64,000 bases of DNA. Origin: Seonamhaeicola sediminis (GTDB lineage: Bacteria > Bacteroidota > Bacteroidia > Flavobacteriales > Flavobacteriaceae). The notes beneath the pieces were generated by a model. The model did not search any database. It worked only from the letters and a program-made list of their open reading frames with translations, and was not told the origin of the DNA. Position 1 is the stretch's first letter. Every line of letters starts with the position of its first letter. Both the position numbers and the translations under genes were made by a program. Location: assembly GCF_004358095.2 (NCBI RefSeq), contig NZ_SMZJ02000003.1, positions 310,001 through 374,000 of the forward strand, read 5' to 3'. Shown here piece after piece: positions 36,115-45,093 of this stretch.

Positions 36115-37281
36115 CTAAACACAATTCTTTTGAAACGCTTTATACCAGCGGTCTGGGACTATATTATTACTCGCATCTATATAATCCTGATGCATGCATG
36201 GTAATAACGTATGTCTTTTTAATTTATTATTTACTTCTGCTAAAAAAGGGATTTCAATCCACCACCTACCGGTCTTATTACTTTTGTAAAAGATTAATTC
36301 TTGGGAGTCTACTAAGGTAATGAATTTTTGATAATTGTTCTCATTAGAAAAATCATCATCTTTTACTCTACAATTCACTCCTTCAATAAAATACCAAATC
36401 ATTTGTGATATTAGCATTGAAGAAATTTCATCATCATTTGAAGGCTTGTATTCATAAATTCCAAATGATGTTACTTTATTACTGATACCCGCATATCTTG
36501 AAATGGCACATATCTCTTTTCCGTCTAAACCATTTGGAGAAAATTTTTGATTTAAACTTACCTCAGAACTTTTAACAGAAGTTAAATCAATACTTACAAT
36601 ATTAGCATCTCTTAAAACAGGCTCTACTGAAGCAATGTTATTAGAAATCTCACCTAATCTATAAGATTCAAAATAAAGACTTTCCATTAAATCTATTTCT
36701 TCCTGAGAATTGAAATAGGTCTGATAACCAATGGTGGCGTAATTAAAAAGGTTGTATGGCTTATCTAGAATTATTTTTCCAACAAAACTATTATTCTTTA
36801 TGGGCTTTGTAGAATCTCCCATATCAAACTTACTATCAATATTAACAATATTAACCATTGGTATTAAATGGTCATAAGCCCGGTAATTTGCGTAAGTTAA
36901 ATCTTGAGAGCCACCTAATATAATTGGAATGATATTCTTTTTCACTAAAATACTAATGGCTGTTTTTAAAGCAAAGTAAGTATCTTCTACACTTTCTCCT
37001 TTATGAATATCGCCTAAATCTGCTATAGTGGTATTCCATATACCTGGAAAAAGACCGTAGAAAGATTTTCTTATTTCATCTAACTTAAATTCATCCCCAA
37101 TATAATTAACATCATTTCGGTTCTCTAAAACACCAATAAGAGCAATAGAAACACCTTCTAAATCTGGCATGCCATTTTGTTCTGAATGAATTTTAATTTT
37201 TCTTCCCAACGCTTGAGCAGATAATAATTCGTTGTGAGCTAAAACTAAATCTGAAACAGGGGTAAGAAAATTGAAATTCAT
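36115..37281 (-). CDS. Arginase/formimidoylglutamase-fold protein with degenerate metal site
   Basis: A 388-residue member of the ureohydrolase superfamily, usually annotated as formimidoylglutamase. The fold motifs are recognisable, but the metal ligands are altered. GGSQD (123-127) has Gln126 where active enzymes have His. NIDSKFD (147-153) has Lys where DAHxD has His. SIDLTSVKSSE (230-240) has Thr234 where DxD is expected. At least three of the six usual manganese ligands are therefore missing, so hydrolase activity is doubtful. It lies 5 bp after topA in the same orientation and just before gldKLMN, an arrangement I recall from other flavobacteria. It could have a structural or regulatory role; that is inference. 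Confidence 0.82.
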   Translation of the reverse strand: MNFNFLTPVSDLVLAHNELLSAQALGRKIKIHSEQNGMPDLEGVSIALIGVLENRNDVNYIGDEFKLDEIRKSFYGLFPGIWNTTIADLGDIHKGESVEDTYFALKTAISILVKKNIIPIILGGSQDLTYANYRAYDHLIPMVNIVNIDSKFDMGDSTKPIKNNSFVGKIILDKPYNLFNYATIGYQTYFNSQEEIDLMESLYFESYRLGEISNNIASVEPVLRDANIVSIDLTSVKSSEVSLNQKFSPNGLDGKEICAISRYAGISNKVTSFGIYEYKPSNDDEISSMLISQMIWYFIEGVNCRVKDDDFSNENNYQKFITLVDSQELIFYKSNKTGRWWIEIPFLAEVNNKLKRHTLLPCMHQDYIDASNNIVPDRWYKAFQKNCV

Positions 37282-37286
37282 TTAGG

Positions 37287-39776
37287 CTACTTCTTTTTAG
37301 TGGTTGCTTTTTTTCTTGTTGTTTTCTTTTTTGGTGCATTGGCTTCAATAAGGCCTTTGGCTTCTTCGAGAGTCATTTCTGAAACATCAACCGTTTTTGC
37401 CAATTCAACTTTCACCTTTCCTTTGATAACATGATGTCTTCCCCATCTTGCTTTCTCAACTCGTATACCTTGATCTTCCCAATTATGAACTACTTTTTCA
37501 ATGTCTTTCTGAATTTTGGTTTCAATCAACTCAACAATATCTTCATCAGATAGGTTATCCCAGTCATACTTTTTATTTACATTGATGAACATATTGTTCC
37601 ATTTAATAAAGGGCCCAAAACGTCCTTTACCTTTTTGTACTGGTAAATCTTTATATATATATATAGGAGCATCTGCCTTTATCTTTTCTTTAATTAAAAC
37701 AATGGCATCATCAAGGTCAACACTCAATGGGTCAACACCTTTTGGTAAGGATACAAAGCTATTTCCAAATTTCACATAAGGGCCAAATCTACCGTTATTT
37801 ACCTGAACTTCTTCTCCTTTATACGTTCCTAGATCTTTTGGAAGCTGAAACAAATCCATAGCTTCTTCATAGGTTATACTACTTAACTGTTGGTCTGGAC
37901 TTAAACTAGCAAACAAAGGCTTTTCTTCATCCTCAAAAGTTCCTATTTGAACCATAGGCCCAAATCTTCCTAAGCGCACACTAACTTGTCTTCCCGTTTC
38001 AGGATCCTCACCTAAAATACGTTCTCCAGATTCTCGTTCTGCATTTTCTTTGACGTCTTCTACTTTAGGGTGAAAATTTTTGTAAAACGATTTCATCATT
38101 TTAGTCCAATCCTCTTCTCCATCAGCTATACTATCAAAATCTTCTTCAACCTTTGCTGTAAAATTATAATCTAGAATTTGATCGAAATGATTCACTAGAA
38201 AATCTGTAACAATCATTCCAATATCTGTAGGAACTAATTTGCCTTTATCAGATCCTACTTTTTCTGTGAGTAGTTTACTTGAAATACTCCCTTCTTTTAA
38301 AGTGAGTTGGGTATATTCTCTTTCTTCACCCTCTACCGAACCCTTTTCAACATAATTTCTATTTTGAATGGTAGAAATGGTTGGTGCATAGGTTGACGGA
38401 CGCCCAATACCTAATTCCTCTAACTTCTTTACAAGAGATGCTTCTGTGAATCTTGCTGGTGGACGCGTATACCGTTCTGTTGCCGTGATGTAGTTGTTAA
38501 GAAGTTTTTCTCCCGTTTTCATAGCAGGCAACATACCATCCTGCTCAACATCCTCATCATCAGTACCTTCTAAATATACTTTCAAAAAACCATCAAAAGT
38601 AATCACCTCTCCGTTGGCCGTAAAAATTTCATTATGCTTAGAAGCACTAATTTTCAGATTGGTACGCTCTAATTGGGCTTCACTCATTTGCGATGCAATA
38701 GAACGCTTCCAAATTAACTCATATAAACGTGCTTGGTCTCTGTCTATATTTACAGAGCTTCTTGAAAAATCGGTAGGCCTTATAGCCTCATGAGCCTCTT
38801 GAGCTCCTTTAGATTTTCCAGTATAATTTCTTGGATTACTATAGTTAGATCCAAAAGCTTTTTCTATTTCGGCTTGAGCACCTTGTCTAGCCTCATCTGA
38901 TAAATTAGTACTATCGGTTCTCATATAAGTAATTAAACCAGCTTCGTATAGCCGTTGTGCCATAGTCATGGTTTTACTTACAGAAAAATATAGTTTACGC
39001 GACGCTTCTTGTTGTAATGTAGACGTTGTAAAAGGAGCCGCAGGTGATTTTTTTGCTGGTTTCTTTTCTAAACTTGCTACTTCAAAACTGGCAGATGCAT
39101 TTTTTTCTAAAAATTGTTGAGCTTCTTCCTTGGTTGAAAAATTCTTGGGCAATTTTGCTTTAAATGATTGTCCGTCCTGATTAGAAAACTCGGCATCTAT
39201 TCTATAAGATGCCACAGGTTTGAAATCTTGAATTTCTCTTTCCTTTTCAACAATCAATCTTACAGAAACAGATTGCACCCTACCGGCAGACAAACCTCCT
39301 TTCACCTTACGCCATAAAACAGGAGATAGTTCATAACCAACAATTCTGTCTAATATACGGCGTGCTTGTTGGGCATCAACTAAGTCATAGTCAATTCCTC
39401 TAGGGTTTTCAATAGCCTTTTGTATAGCCGACTTTGTAATTTCATGAAAAACAATACGTTTCGTTTTTTCTTTATCTAGTTTTAAAGCCTCTGCTAAATG
39501 CCACGCAATAGCTTCTCCTTCTCGGTCTTCATCACTTGCCAACCAAACAGTATCTGCATTTTTAGCTAACTCTTTAAGTTTTTTTACAACCGCCTTTTTG
39601 TCTTTAGAAACTTCGTATTTAGGTTTAAAATCACCGTCTACATCTACCCCTAATTCCTTGGAAGGAAGGTCTGATATATGCCCAAAGCTAGATTCTACTT
39701 TAAAATCCTTTCCTAAAAATTTTTCAATGGTTTTTGCTTTTGCAGGTGACTCAACTATCACTAAATTCTTCGCCAT
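37287..39776 (-). CDS. topA: DNA topoisomerase I
   Basis: An 829-residue type IA topoisomerase that relaxes negative supercoils. The Toprim domain starts at residue 3 (NLVIVESPAKAKTIEKFLG) and contains ASDEDREGEAIAWHL. The catalytic Tyr284 is in GLITYMRTDSTN. The C-terminal half lacks classic zinc-finger cysteines and instead has topo_C repeats such as GRFGPYVKFG and GRFGPFIKWN. It ends in a Lys-rich tail (KKKTTRKKATTKKK), common in Bacteroidota. A TACATTTG -7 box lies 20-27 bp upstream. It is followed after 5 bp by the arginase-fold gene. Confidence 0.97.
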   Translation of the reverse strand: MAKNLVIVESPAKAKTIEKFLGKDFKVESSFGHISDLPSKELGVDVDGDFKPKYEVSKDKKAVVKKLKELAKNADTVWLASDEDREGEAIAWHLAEALKLDKEKTKRIVFHEITKSAIQKAIENPRGIDYDLVDAQQARRILDRIVGYELSPVLWRKVKGGLSAGRVQSVSVRLIVEKEREIQDFKPVASYRIDAEFSNQDGQSFKAKLPKNFSTKEEAQQFLEKNASASFEVASLEKKPAKKSPAAPFTTSTLQQEASRKLYFSVSKTMTMAQRLYEAGLITYMRTDSTNLSDEARQGAQAEIEKAFGSNYSNPRNYTGKSKGAQEAHEAIRPTDFSRSSVNIDRDQARLYELIWKRSIASQMSEAQLERTNLKISASKHNEIFTANGEVITFDGFLKVYLEGTDDEDVEQDGMLPAMKTGEKLLNNYITATERYTRPPARFTEASLVKKLEELGIGRPSTYAPTISTIQNRNYVEKGSVEGEEREYTQLTLKEGSISSKLLTEKVGSDKGKLVPTDIGMIVTDFLVNHFDQILDYNFTAKVEEDFDSIADGEEDWTKMMKSFYKNFHPKVEDVKENAERESGERILGEDPETGRQVSVRLGRFGPMVQIGTFEDEEKPLFASLSPDQQLSSITYEEAMDLFQLPKDLGTYKGEEVQVNNGRFGPYVKFGNSFVSLPKGVDPLSVDLDDAIVLIKEKIKADAPIYIYKDLPVQKGKGRFGPFIKWNNMFINVNKKYDWDNLSDEDIVELIETKIQKDIEKVVHNWEDQGIRVEKARWGRHHVIKGKVKVELAKTVDVSEMTLEEAKGLIEANAPKKKTTRKKATTKKK

Positions 39777-39795
39777 ACTTCAGTTTTTGAAGCTA

Positions 39796-39803
39796 CAAAT
39801 GTA
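39796..39803 (-). promoter_or_regulatory. Candidate -7 box of topA
   Basis: The minus strand reads TACATTTG, a full TAnnTTTG match, 20 bp before the topA start, implying a short leader. No clear -33 TTTG at the usual spacing. Confidence 0.35.
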
Positions 39804-39858
39804 TATGAAAAAAAGTTTATCTGCTGCATTTTACAGATTAACCGCATATTATTTTATT

Positions 39859-39891
39859 AAAAAAAACCGCATTTAACTCAATAAATACGGG
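39859..39891 (-). terminator. Terminator after tandem membrane-protein genes
   Basis: CCGTATTTA and TAAATGCGG pair with one mismatch around a 6-nt loop; on the minus strand eight U follow. It sits 25 bp after the stop of the gene at 39916. Confidence 0.75.
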
Positions 39892-39915
39892 TCTTTAAAG
39901 TTATTATAAAAAAAA

Positions 39916-40698
39916 TTATTCGGTAGAGGTTCCTATTTCTTCAATAGCTGTAGTCTCATCAAAACCAATAACTTCTTTATAAATTAAATAAATTGGATGA
40001 TAAGGAAATGCCGCTGTAAATAACAATCCTATACCACATAACATGAATCCAACTATTTCTGCTAACAACCCAGAAACAAATAACAACCCAAAAATGAGTA
40101 ACCATTTTTTGTTTCCTAGCTTGAAACTTACTTTAACAATTTCACCCACACTCAAATCTGGATTAAAAGCAAAAACTATGGCAAATAAAGACAGAGGAAC
40201 CATTACATAAAATATTGGTAAATAGCATAATATAACTGCCAAAATTGCAATACCAAACGATGCCAACATTAAAACAAAGATTTTGCTTAAATATGTCCCT
40301 TTAATAAAATAGAAAAAATCTGAGGTGTTAGTTTGTTCATTATTATCCAACTTGCGCATCATTCTATAAAATCCGGCATTAAGTCCAACAGAAATAGCCC
40401 CTAAAACTAAGACACCAGCAACAACAAAAACTATGTAAAAAACCGACATTCCTGCTATAAAATTCTCAAACGCCTCATTATTACCAAAACCACTTTCTTG
40501 TTGCGCTATAATAGCTGCTATTAATGGCACGTATAGTACAATTATTAAAGGCAGCATTATTATTAGCGTGAATAATTGCAATAAAAAGCCTTGTACCCAA
40601 GTTTTTTTAAAAAGCTCAATCGAATCACTAAAAATATTACCAAAATCTAGGGTTTTAGAACTATTTATTTTTTCAATTAATGTATTTATCGCGCTCAT
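39916..40698 (-). CDS. Integral membrane protein, unknown function (paralog 1)
   Basis: A 260-residue protein with about five or six membrane segments after a soluble N-terminus (INSSKTLDFGNIFSDSIELF). Conserved stretches shared with the next gene include ELFKKTWVQGFL, LGNKKWLLIFGLLFVSG and LIYKEVIGFDE. Such proteins are sometimes mislabelled beta-carotene monooxygenase in flavobacterial genomes; nothing in the sequence supports that. I do not recognise a function. It is the second gene of a tandem duplicated pair, 51 bp after its paralog. Confidence 0.8.
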   Translation of the reverse strand: MSAINTLIEKINSSKTLDFGNIFSDSIELFKKTWVQGFLLQLFTLIIMLPLIIVLYVPLIAAIIAQQESGFGNNEAFENFIAGMSVFYIVFVVAGVLVLGAISVGLNAGFYRMMRKLDNNEQTNTSDFFYFIKGTYLSKIFVLMLASFGIAILAVILCYLPIFYVMVPLSLFAIVFAFNPDLSVGEIVKVSFKLGNKKWLLIFGLLFVSGLLAEIVGFMLCGIGLLFTAAFPYHPIYLIYKEVIGFDETTAIEEIGTSTE

Positions 40699-40749
40699 CT
40701 TATATGTTTTTGGTTAGCATTTACAATTTATAGAGGTTAGTTTTTTAAA

Positions 40750-41520
40750 TTAATTAAATCCATTGTCTTCACCTATCAAATCTATTTCTGATTGTTCATC
40801 AAAACCAATAACATCCTTGTAAATTAAAAAGAATGGTAAATAAGCAATGCTTATTGTTAACAAAACACCAATACCACAAGCAATTATTCCTAACATACCT
40901 AAAATTGAACAAACAAAAAGACTACCAAATGAAATAAGCCACTTTTTGTTACCAATAGCGAAACTTAATTTAACTATTTCTATTTCTCTTAAATGTGGAT
41001 TATTAGAAAAAATGATAGAAAAATACGATAGTGGTACAATAGCATATATATATGGAATGAGTAGCAAAAGTTGAGCAATTGTAGCTATGGCAGTATATAT
41101 CATACCCAACATTAATGCCTTGGTAAAATATTCTTTCTTAAAGAAATAGAAATAATCATCATTTACATTTTGCCCTAAACTCACTTGTTTACAAATCCTG
41201 TAAAAAGCGGCCATTAAAGCTATAGTTAAGGCACTTACCATAATGGTTTGTGGAATACTATAAATGGCATTCTGAGAATAAAACCCAACGAGAGTCTCCA
41301 AATTAAAACCATTATCAACAAAATATAAAGAGTCTGGAGCTAAACCAATTAATTGAAAGATAAAACTGACAGCAATGGCAGCAACAGCAATAATTAAAAT
41401 AGTTAGAAAACCTTTAATCCACACTTTTTTGAACAGCTCTATGGCATCATTAATAATATCTCCAAAACTCAAATCTGGGGCCGTATTTATTTTTTTAGTT
41501 ATTGTATTAAAGGACTGCAT
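40750..41520 (-). CDS. Integral membrane protein, unknown function (paralog 2)
   Basis: A 256-residue paralog of the downstream gene. Shared features are INTAPDLSFGDIINDAIELF at the N-terminus, KKVWIKGFL, FAIGNKKWLISFGSLFV and LIYKDVIGFDE at the C-terminus, with about six membrane segments between. The hydrophobic cores diverge while the soluble ends are kept, which suggests an old duplication with a retained soluble interface. Function unknown. It is the first gene of the pair and is separated from the upstream lipoprotein genes by a terminator. Confidence 0.8.
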   Translation of the reverse strand: MQSFNTITKKINTAPDLSFGDIINDAIELFKKVWIKGFLTILIIAVAAIAVSFIFQLIGLAPDSLYFVDNGFNLETLVGFYSQNAIYSIPQTIMVSALTIALMAAFYRICKQVSLGQNVNDDYFYFFKKEYFTKALMLGMIYTAIATIAQLLLLIPYIYAIVPLSYFSIIFSNNPHLREIEIVKLSFAIGNKKWLISFGSLFVCSILGMLGIIACGIGVLLTISIAYLPFFLIYKDVIGFDEQSEIDLIGEDNGFN

Positions 41521-41602
41521 TTTTAATGGTTTAAGTTAGTACGTAAAAATTACACACAATAAAAGTAGCCGTTTTTTATAATTTGTTACGAGTTTAAATA
41601 AA

Positions 41603-41628
41603 AAAAATCCGCTTTCCAGCAGATTTTT
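41603..41628 (-). terminator. Terminator after LVIVD-repeat gene
   Basis: AAAAATC-c-GCT pairs with AGC-a-GATTTTT around a TTCC loop (one internal mismatch), 21 bp after the stop of the gene at 41650. Confidence 0.75.
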
Positions 41629-41649
41629 GTTATTCAAAGAAATAATTTT

Positions 41650-42900
41650 TTAGTTAAGTGAAAATGAGCTTAAAAAACTAATATTACCCTCTAGGTATTT
41701 ATATTGATAGAGAATATTATCTCCAATCATCACCAAACTATTTTCCAGCGGAATAACATCGGTGGCCTGAACATCACTTATGGTTCGTATCAAGTTCAAA
41801 TCTACAGGAGAGTTTCTATTGAATAGTTTTAAACCGGAAGCACCATCACATACAAAAAGCATATTACCCTTTATTCCTAATCCGTAAGGGTTATCTAAGG
41901 CATAACGTTTTGCTAAGATAGGATTGGTTTTGTCTGTTACATCAATCACCTCTAAAACACTCTCTTGTTCACCACAATTATTGCCTCCTCGTATGGTTAA
42001 GTAGGCATAATTACCCGAAACTACAACAGGATCACAACCAGTCCAATGAATAAACTCAGATAAACGTGTGGGATTTTCAGCATCTGCTAAATCATAAATA
42101 TACATACCATCAGTACTTCCAATATAAAGATACCCTTCTGCCTGAAATAAAGTTTCAATATTATTACCGGCATAAAAAGTTGTTATTTTAGTAGGATTGG
42201 ATAGATTACCCATATTAAAAATAGTCATTTCATGAGAATCAACAGTATACAGATAATTATTCACTATTTGAAAACGTGCCAATGAACCACCAACACCTAC
42301 GCTAGACTCTGCCGAAGCTGCCATAACAGCCGTATCAAATACCATTCCCCTATCAATCCAGATATTTTGTTCCACCTCATCTCTTGGCCTTTGTTCTAGT
42401 TTCCAACCAATTAAAATATCGGTCTCCCAATTAAAATCATCATAATCTGTAGCCATAGCTTCCAGAGGAATTCTAAAATTGTAAACTTGAAATACATCTT
42501 CCAACCGTTCAACTTCTATAATATTATTGATATCTGAAATATCAAAAACCACTAGGTCCGTGGCGCTATCAGCATATAAATAATTGTCTTTTATTGAAAT
42601 ATCCTCATTTCCTGGAATAACTATATATCTTATTGCTTTGGGAGATTTAGGATCTGTGTTATCTATAACATGAACACCTTTATTTATATCATTTACAAAA
42701 ATATAATTGCTATAGGCATAAATTTTTCCTGCTTGTATGATGGGCTGTGGAGCAATAATATCAACCATTGTTCTGAAAGCTGATTTGCTAACAAACTCTG
42801 GTGTAGCAACAGTTACGAGATCTTCATTATCATTATCATTATTACAAGCAAATAAAGCCAGTGCTACAACAAGTATGAAAAAAACAGGGTTAGTTCTCAT
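41650..42900 (-). CDS. LVIVD-repeat beta-propeller lipoprotein
   Basis: A 416-residue protein with a lipoprotein leader (VALALFAC, Cys19) and then NNDNDNEDL. It contains several LVIVD-type repeats of a predicted beta-propeller: NKGVHVIDNTDPKSPKAIRY, LVVFDISDINNIIEVERL, MYIYDLADAENPTRLSEF and SVLEVIDVTDKTNPILAKRY. The acidic stretch after Cys suggests export. Such proteins are common in Bacteroidota surface proteomes but their role is unknown. It starts 14 bp after the small lipoprotein gene, so the two form an operon. Confidence 0.85.
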   Translation of the reverse strand: MRTNPVFFILVVALALFACNNDNDNEDLVTVATPEFVSKSAFRTMVDIIAPQPIIQAGKIYAYSNYIFVNDINKGVHVIDNTDPKSPKAIRYIVIPGNEDISIKDNYLYADSATDLVVFDISDINNIIEVERLEDVFQVYNFRIPLEAMATDYDDFNWETDILIGWKLEQRPRDEVEQNIWIDRGMVFDTAVMAASAESSVGVGGSLARFQIVNNYLYTVDSHEMTIFNMGNLSNPTKITTFYAGNNIETLFQAEGYLYIGSTDGMYIYDLADAENPTRLSEFIHWTGCDPVVVSGNYAYLTIRGGNNCGEQESVLEVIDVTDKTNPILAKRYALDNPYGLGIKGNMLFVCDGASGLKLFNRNSPVDLNLIRTISDVQATDVIPLENSLVMIGDNILYQYKYLEGNISFLSSFSLN

Positions 42901-42914
42901 GTATTATGTTTTTA

Positions 42915-43373
42915 TTAGTATACATACTCTAAAGGTTCATCAAGTCCATCAATATGAAGCATAATTTTGCTACTTCCTTCCACCTGTACTGATGTTAGGT
43001 TAAACGAAACCTTCTTTTCAAAATATGCAAGACAAAGTTCTTCATTATCAAAATCAATTTTTAAATACCTCTGCTCAGGGGAGGACTCTGCAACAGCTCC
43101 GGAATCAATTAAACTAAATTCCCATGAATTACCATCACAACCAGATGCTCCAATAGTTACCTCCAGACAATCTTCATTTATTTCGGCATTAATAAAGTTG
43201 AAATCATCAGAATTCAGATTATTATATTTAGAAGTATTAATAATTGTAGTGAAATCACAAAAAGAATCATTTACTAGATTATCCTCCTCTTCACATTGCG
43301 TGTTTAAAAAGAGCAAACCTAATACAGTGTACAAAAGTATTTGTTTGGTGTTTTTAAGTATTAACCTTAACAT
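42915..43373 (-). CDS. Small hypothetical lipoprotein
   Basis: A 152-residue protein. The leader (ILLYTVLGLLFLNTQC) ends at a Cys (about 27) followed by EEEDN. The mature part is short and beta-rich, with CLEVTIGASGCDGNSWEFSL and a near C-terminal KIMLHIDGLDEP. It belongs to no family I recognise. It is upstream of and probably co-transcribed with the LVIVD-repeat lipoprotein. The ORF on the other strand (42967-43392) lacks signal or family features. Confidence 0.7.
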   Translation of the reverse strand: MLRLILKNTKQILLYTVLGLLFLNTQCEEEDNLVNDSFCDFTTIINTSKYNNLNSDDFNFINAEINEDCLEVTIGASGCDGNSWEFSLIDSGAVAESSPEQRYLKIDFDNEELCLAYFEKKVSFNLTSVQVEGSSKIMLHIDGLDEPLEYVY

Positions 43374-43462
43374 AGTTTGGTTTATTTACTAGATACTTTA
43401 AACATGAATTGGTTGCGCGAAAACCATCAAAAACTATAAAATTAAATTTTAAAATTTTAGTA

Positions 43463-43501
43463 TGACACTTTGTCACAAAAACCAAATTAATTGTATCTTT
43501 G
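43463..43501 (+). promoter_or_regulatory. Promoter of miaB with TGACA-N3-TGTCA palindrome
   Basis: -33 TTTG (43469-43472) and -7 TATCTTTG (43494-43501) are separated by 21 bp, close to the Bacteroidota consensus. A palindrome TGACA-CTT-TGTCA (43463-43475) overlaps the -33 element and could be an operator. A hairpin ACCTGC/GCAGGT (43503-43523) would lie at the very 5' end of the mRNA. Confidence 0.55.
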
Positions 43502-43556
43502 CACCTGCTTTCTTGAGGCAGGTATAAATATTGGACACAACTGGTTCAAGTAAATT

Positions 43557-45005
43557 ATGGAAAAGATTATAGACGAAAAAAAACAAGGAGAATCTCTCAT
43601 TTTAGAGCAGAAAAAAGGTAACCAACGTAAACTTTTTATTGAAAGTTATGGTTGCCAGATGAATTTTTCTGATAGTGAGATTGTTGCATCCATTTTGAAT
43701 GAGCAAGGATATAACACCACTCAAAATTTAGAAGAAGCCGATTTGGTTTTGGTAAATACTTGTTCAATTAGAGATAAAGCAGAACAAACCGTTAGAAAGC
43801 GCCTTGAGAAATATAATGCGGTAAAACAGGAAAGGAACCCAAACATGAAAGTAGGAGTTTTGGGCTGTATGGCAGAACGCTTAAAAGCTAAATTTCTTGA
43901 AGAGGAAAAAATTGTGGATTTGGTTGTTGGCCCTGATGCATATAAAGATTTACCTAACCTTTTAGCCGAAGTTGATGAAGGTAGAGACGCCATAAACGTA
44001 ATTCTTTCAAAAGATGAAACCTATGGTGATATTTCTCCCGTTAGATTAAATAGCAATGGCGTAACCGCTTTTGTGTCTATTACGCGTGGATGTGATAACA
44101 TGTGTACTTTTTGTGTAGTACCATTTACTCGTGGTAGAGAGCGCAGTAGAGATCCTCAAAGTATTATTGAAGAAGTAAACGACTTATGGAACAAAGGCTA
44201 CAAAGAAGTTACACTTTTAGGGCAAAATGTAGACAGTTTTCTTTGGTATGGTGGTGGACTTAAAAAAGATTTTGATAAAGCCAGCGATATGCAAAAAGCA
44301 ACCGCAGTTAATTTTGCAATGCTTTTAGAAATGTGTGCCAAAGCACAACCAAAAATGCGTTTTCGCTTTTCTACTTCTAACCCTCAAGATATGACCTTGG
44401 ATGTTATTGAAACCATGGCCAAGTATAACAATATTTGTAAATATATTCATTTGCCGGTACAGAGTGGTAGTAACCGTATTTTAAAAGAAATGAATCGTCA
44501 GCATACACGAGAGGAATATTTTGAACTTATTGATAATATTAGACGTATTATCCCAGACTGTGCCATTAGCCAAGATATGATTTCTGGTTTTCCAACAGAA
44601 ACTGAAGCAGACCACCAAGATACATTAAGCCTAATGGAATATGTAAAATACGATTTTGGTTTTATGTTTGCTTATTCTGAAAGACCTGGAACATTAGCCG
44701 AACGCAAACTAGAAGATGATATTCCATTAGATATTAAAAAACGACGTTTAAACGAAATCATTGCGTTACAGCAAAAGCACGGATTAATGCGCACACAAGA
44801 GCATGTTGGTAAAATTGAGGAAGTTCTTGTTGAAAAGGCTTCTAAACGTTCTGATGCTCATTGGGCAGGTAGAAACAGCCAAAATACTATGGTGGTTTTC
44901 CCAAAAGGAAATTACAAGGTGGGCGATTTTGTAAACGTAAAAATTACAGATTGTACTAGTGCAACACTTATTGGTGAAGCAGTTGGGTATTCAGATAATT
45001 ATTAA
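43557..45005 (+). CDS. miaB: tRNA-2-methylthio-N6-dimethylallyladenosine synthase MiaB
   Basis: A 482-residue radical-SAM methylthiotransferase that modifies A37 of tRNAs reading UNN codons. The N-terminal UPF0004 domain supplies Cys33 ([10 protein letters not shown]), Cys69 (NTCSIRD) and Cys104 (LGCMAE) for one iron-sulfur cluster. The radical-SAM motif [10 protein letters not shown] supplies Cys179, Cys183 and Cys186. A TRAM domain closes the protein ([14 protein letters not shown]). Length fits the family. It heads a rightward series of housekeeping genes. Confidence 0.97.
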   Translation: MEKIIDEKKQGESLILEQKKGNQRKLFIESYGCQMNFSDSEIVASILNEQGYNTTQNLEEADLVLVNTCSIRDKAEQTVRKRLEKYNAVKQERNPNMKVGVLGCMAERLKAKFLEEEKIVDLVVGPDAYKDLPNLLAEVDEGRDAINVILSKDETYGDISPVRLNSNGVTAFVSITRGCDNMCTFCVVPFTRGRERSRDPQSIIEEVNDLWNKGYKEVTLLGQNVDSFLWYGGGLKKDFDKASDMQKATAVNFAMLLEMCAKAQPKMRFRFSTSNPQDMTLDVIETMAKYNNICKYIHLPVQSGSNRILKEMNRQHTREEYFELIDNIRRIIPDCAISQDMISGFPTETEADHQDTLSLMEYVKYDFGFMFAYSERPGTLAERKLEDDIPLDIKKRRLNEIIALQQKHGLMRTQEHVGKIEEVLVEKASKRSDAHWAGRNSQNTMVVFPKGNYKVGDFVNVKITDCTSATLIGEAVGYSDNY

Positions 45006-45021
45006 ACAACATTTGTGATTT

Positions 45022-45077
45022 CGAACTTGGTTCGGGATCCATATTATAAAAACCAAAATAATGCCTGCCTTCGCGGG
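45022..45077. repeat. Two short hairpins, possible intergenic repeat element
   Basis: In the 88-bp gap after miaB, CGAAC-TTG-GTTCG (45022-45034) and CCTGC-CTTC-GCGGG (45064-45077, one G-T pair) form two small stem-loops. Sequences of this kind recur in flavobacterial intergenic regions as short interspersed repeats; only one copy of each is seen here. Function unknown. Confidence 0.4.
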
Positions 45078-45093
45078 ATTTACAGAAAAATAG

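Noticed and set aside
37650-37665. TA-rich run resembling a promoter or microsatellite in topA
   Set aside because: It is in frame and encodes the IYIY segment of TopA; no gene start lies near it.
42967-43392. 141-residue plus-strand ORF opposite the small lipoprotein
   Set aside because: The minus-strand frame has a convincing lipoprotein leader and pairs with the downstream LVIVD gene; this ORF has no features.
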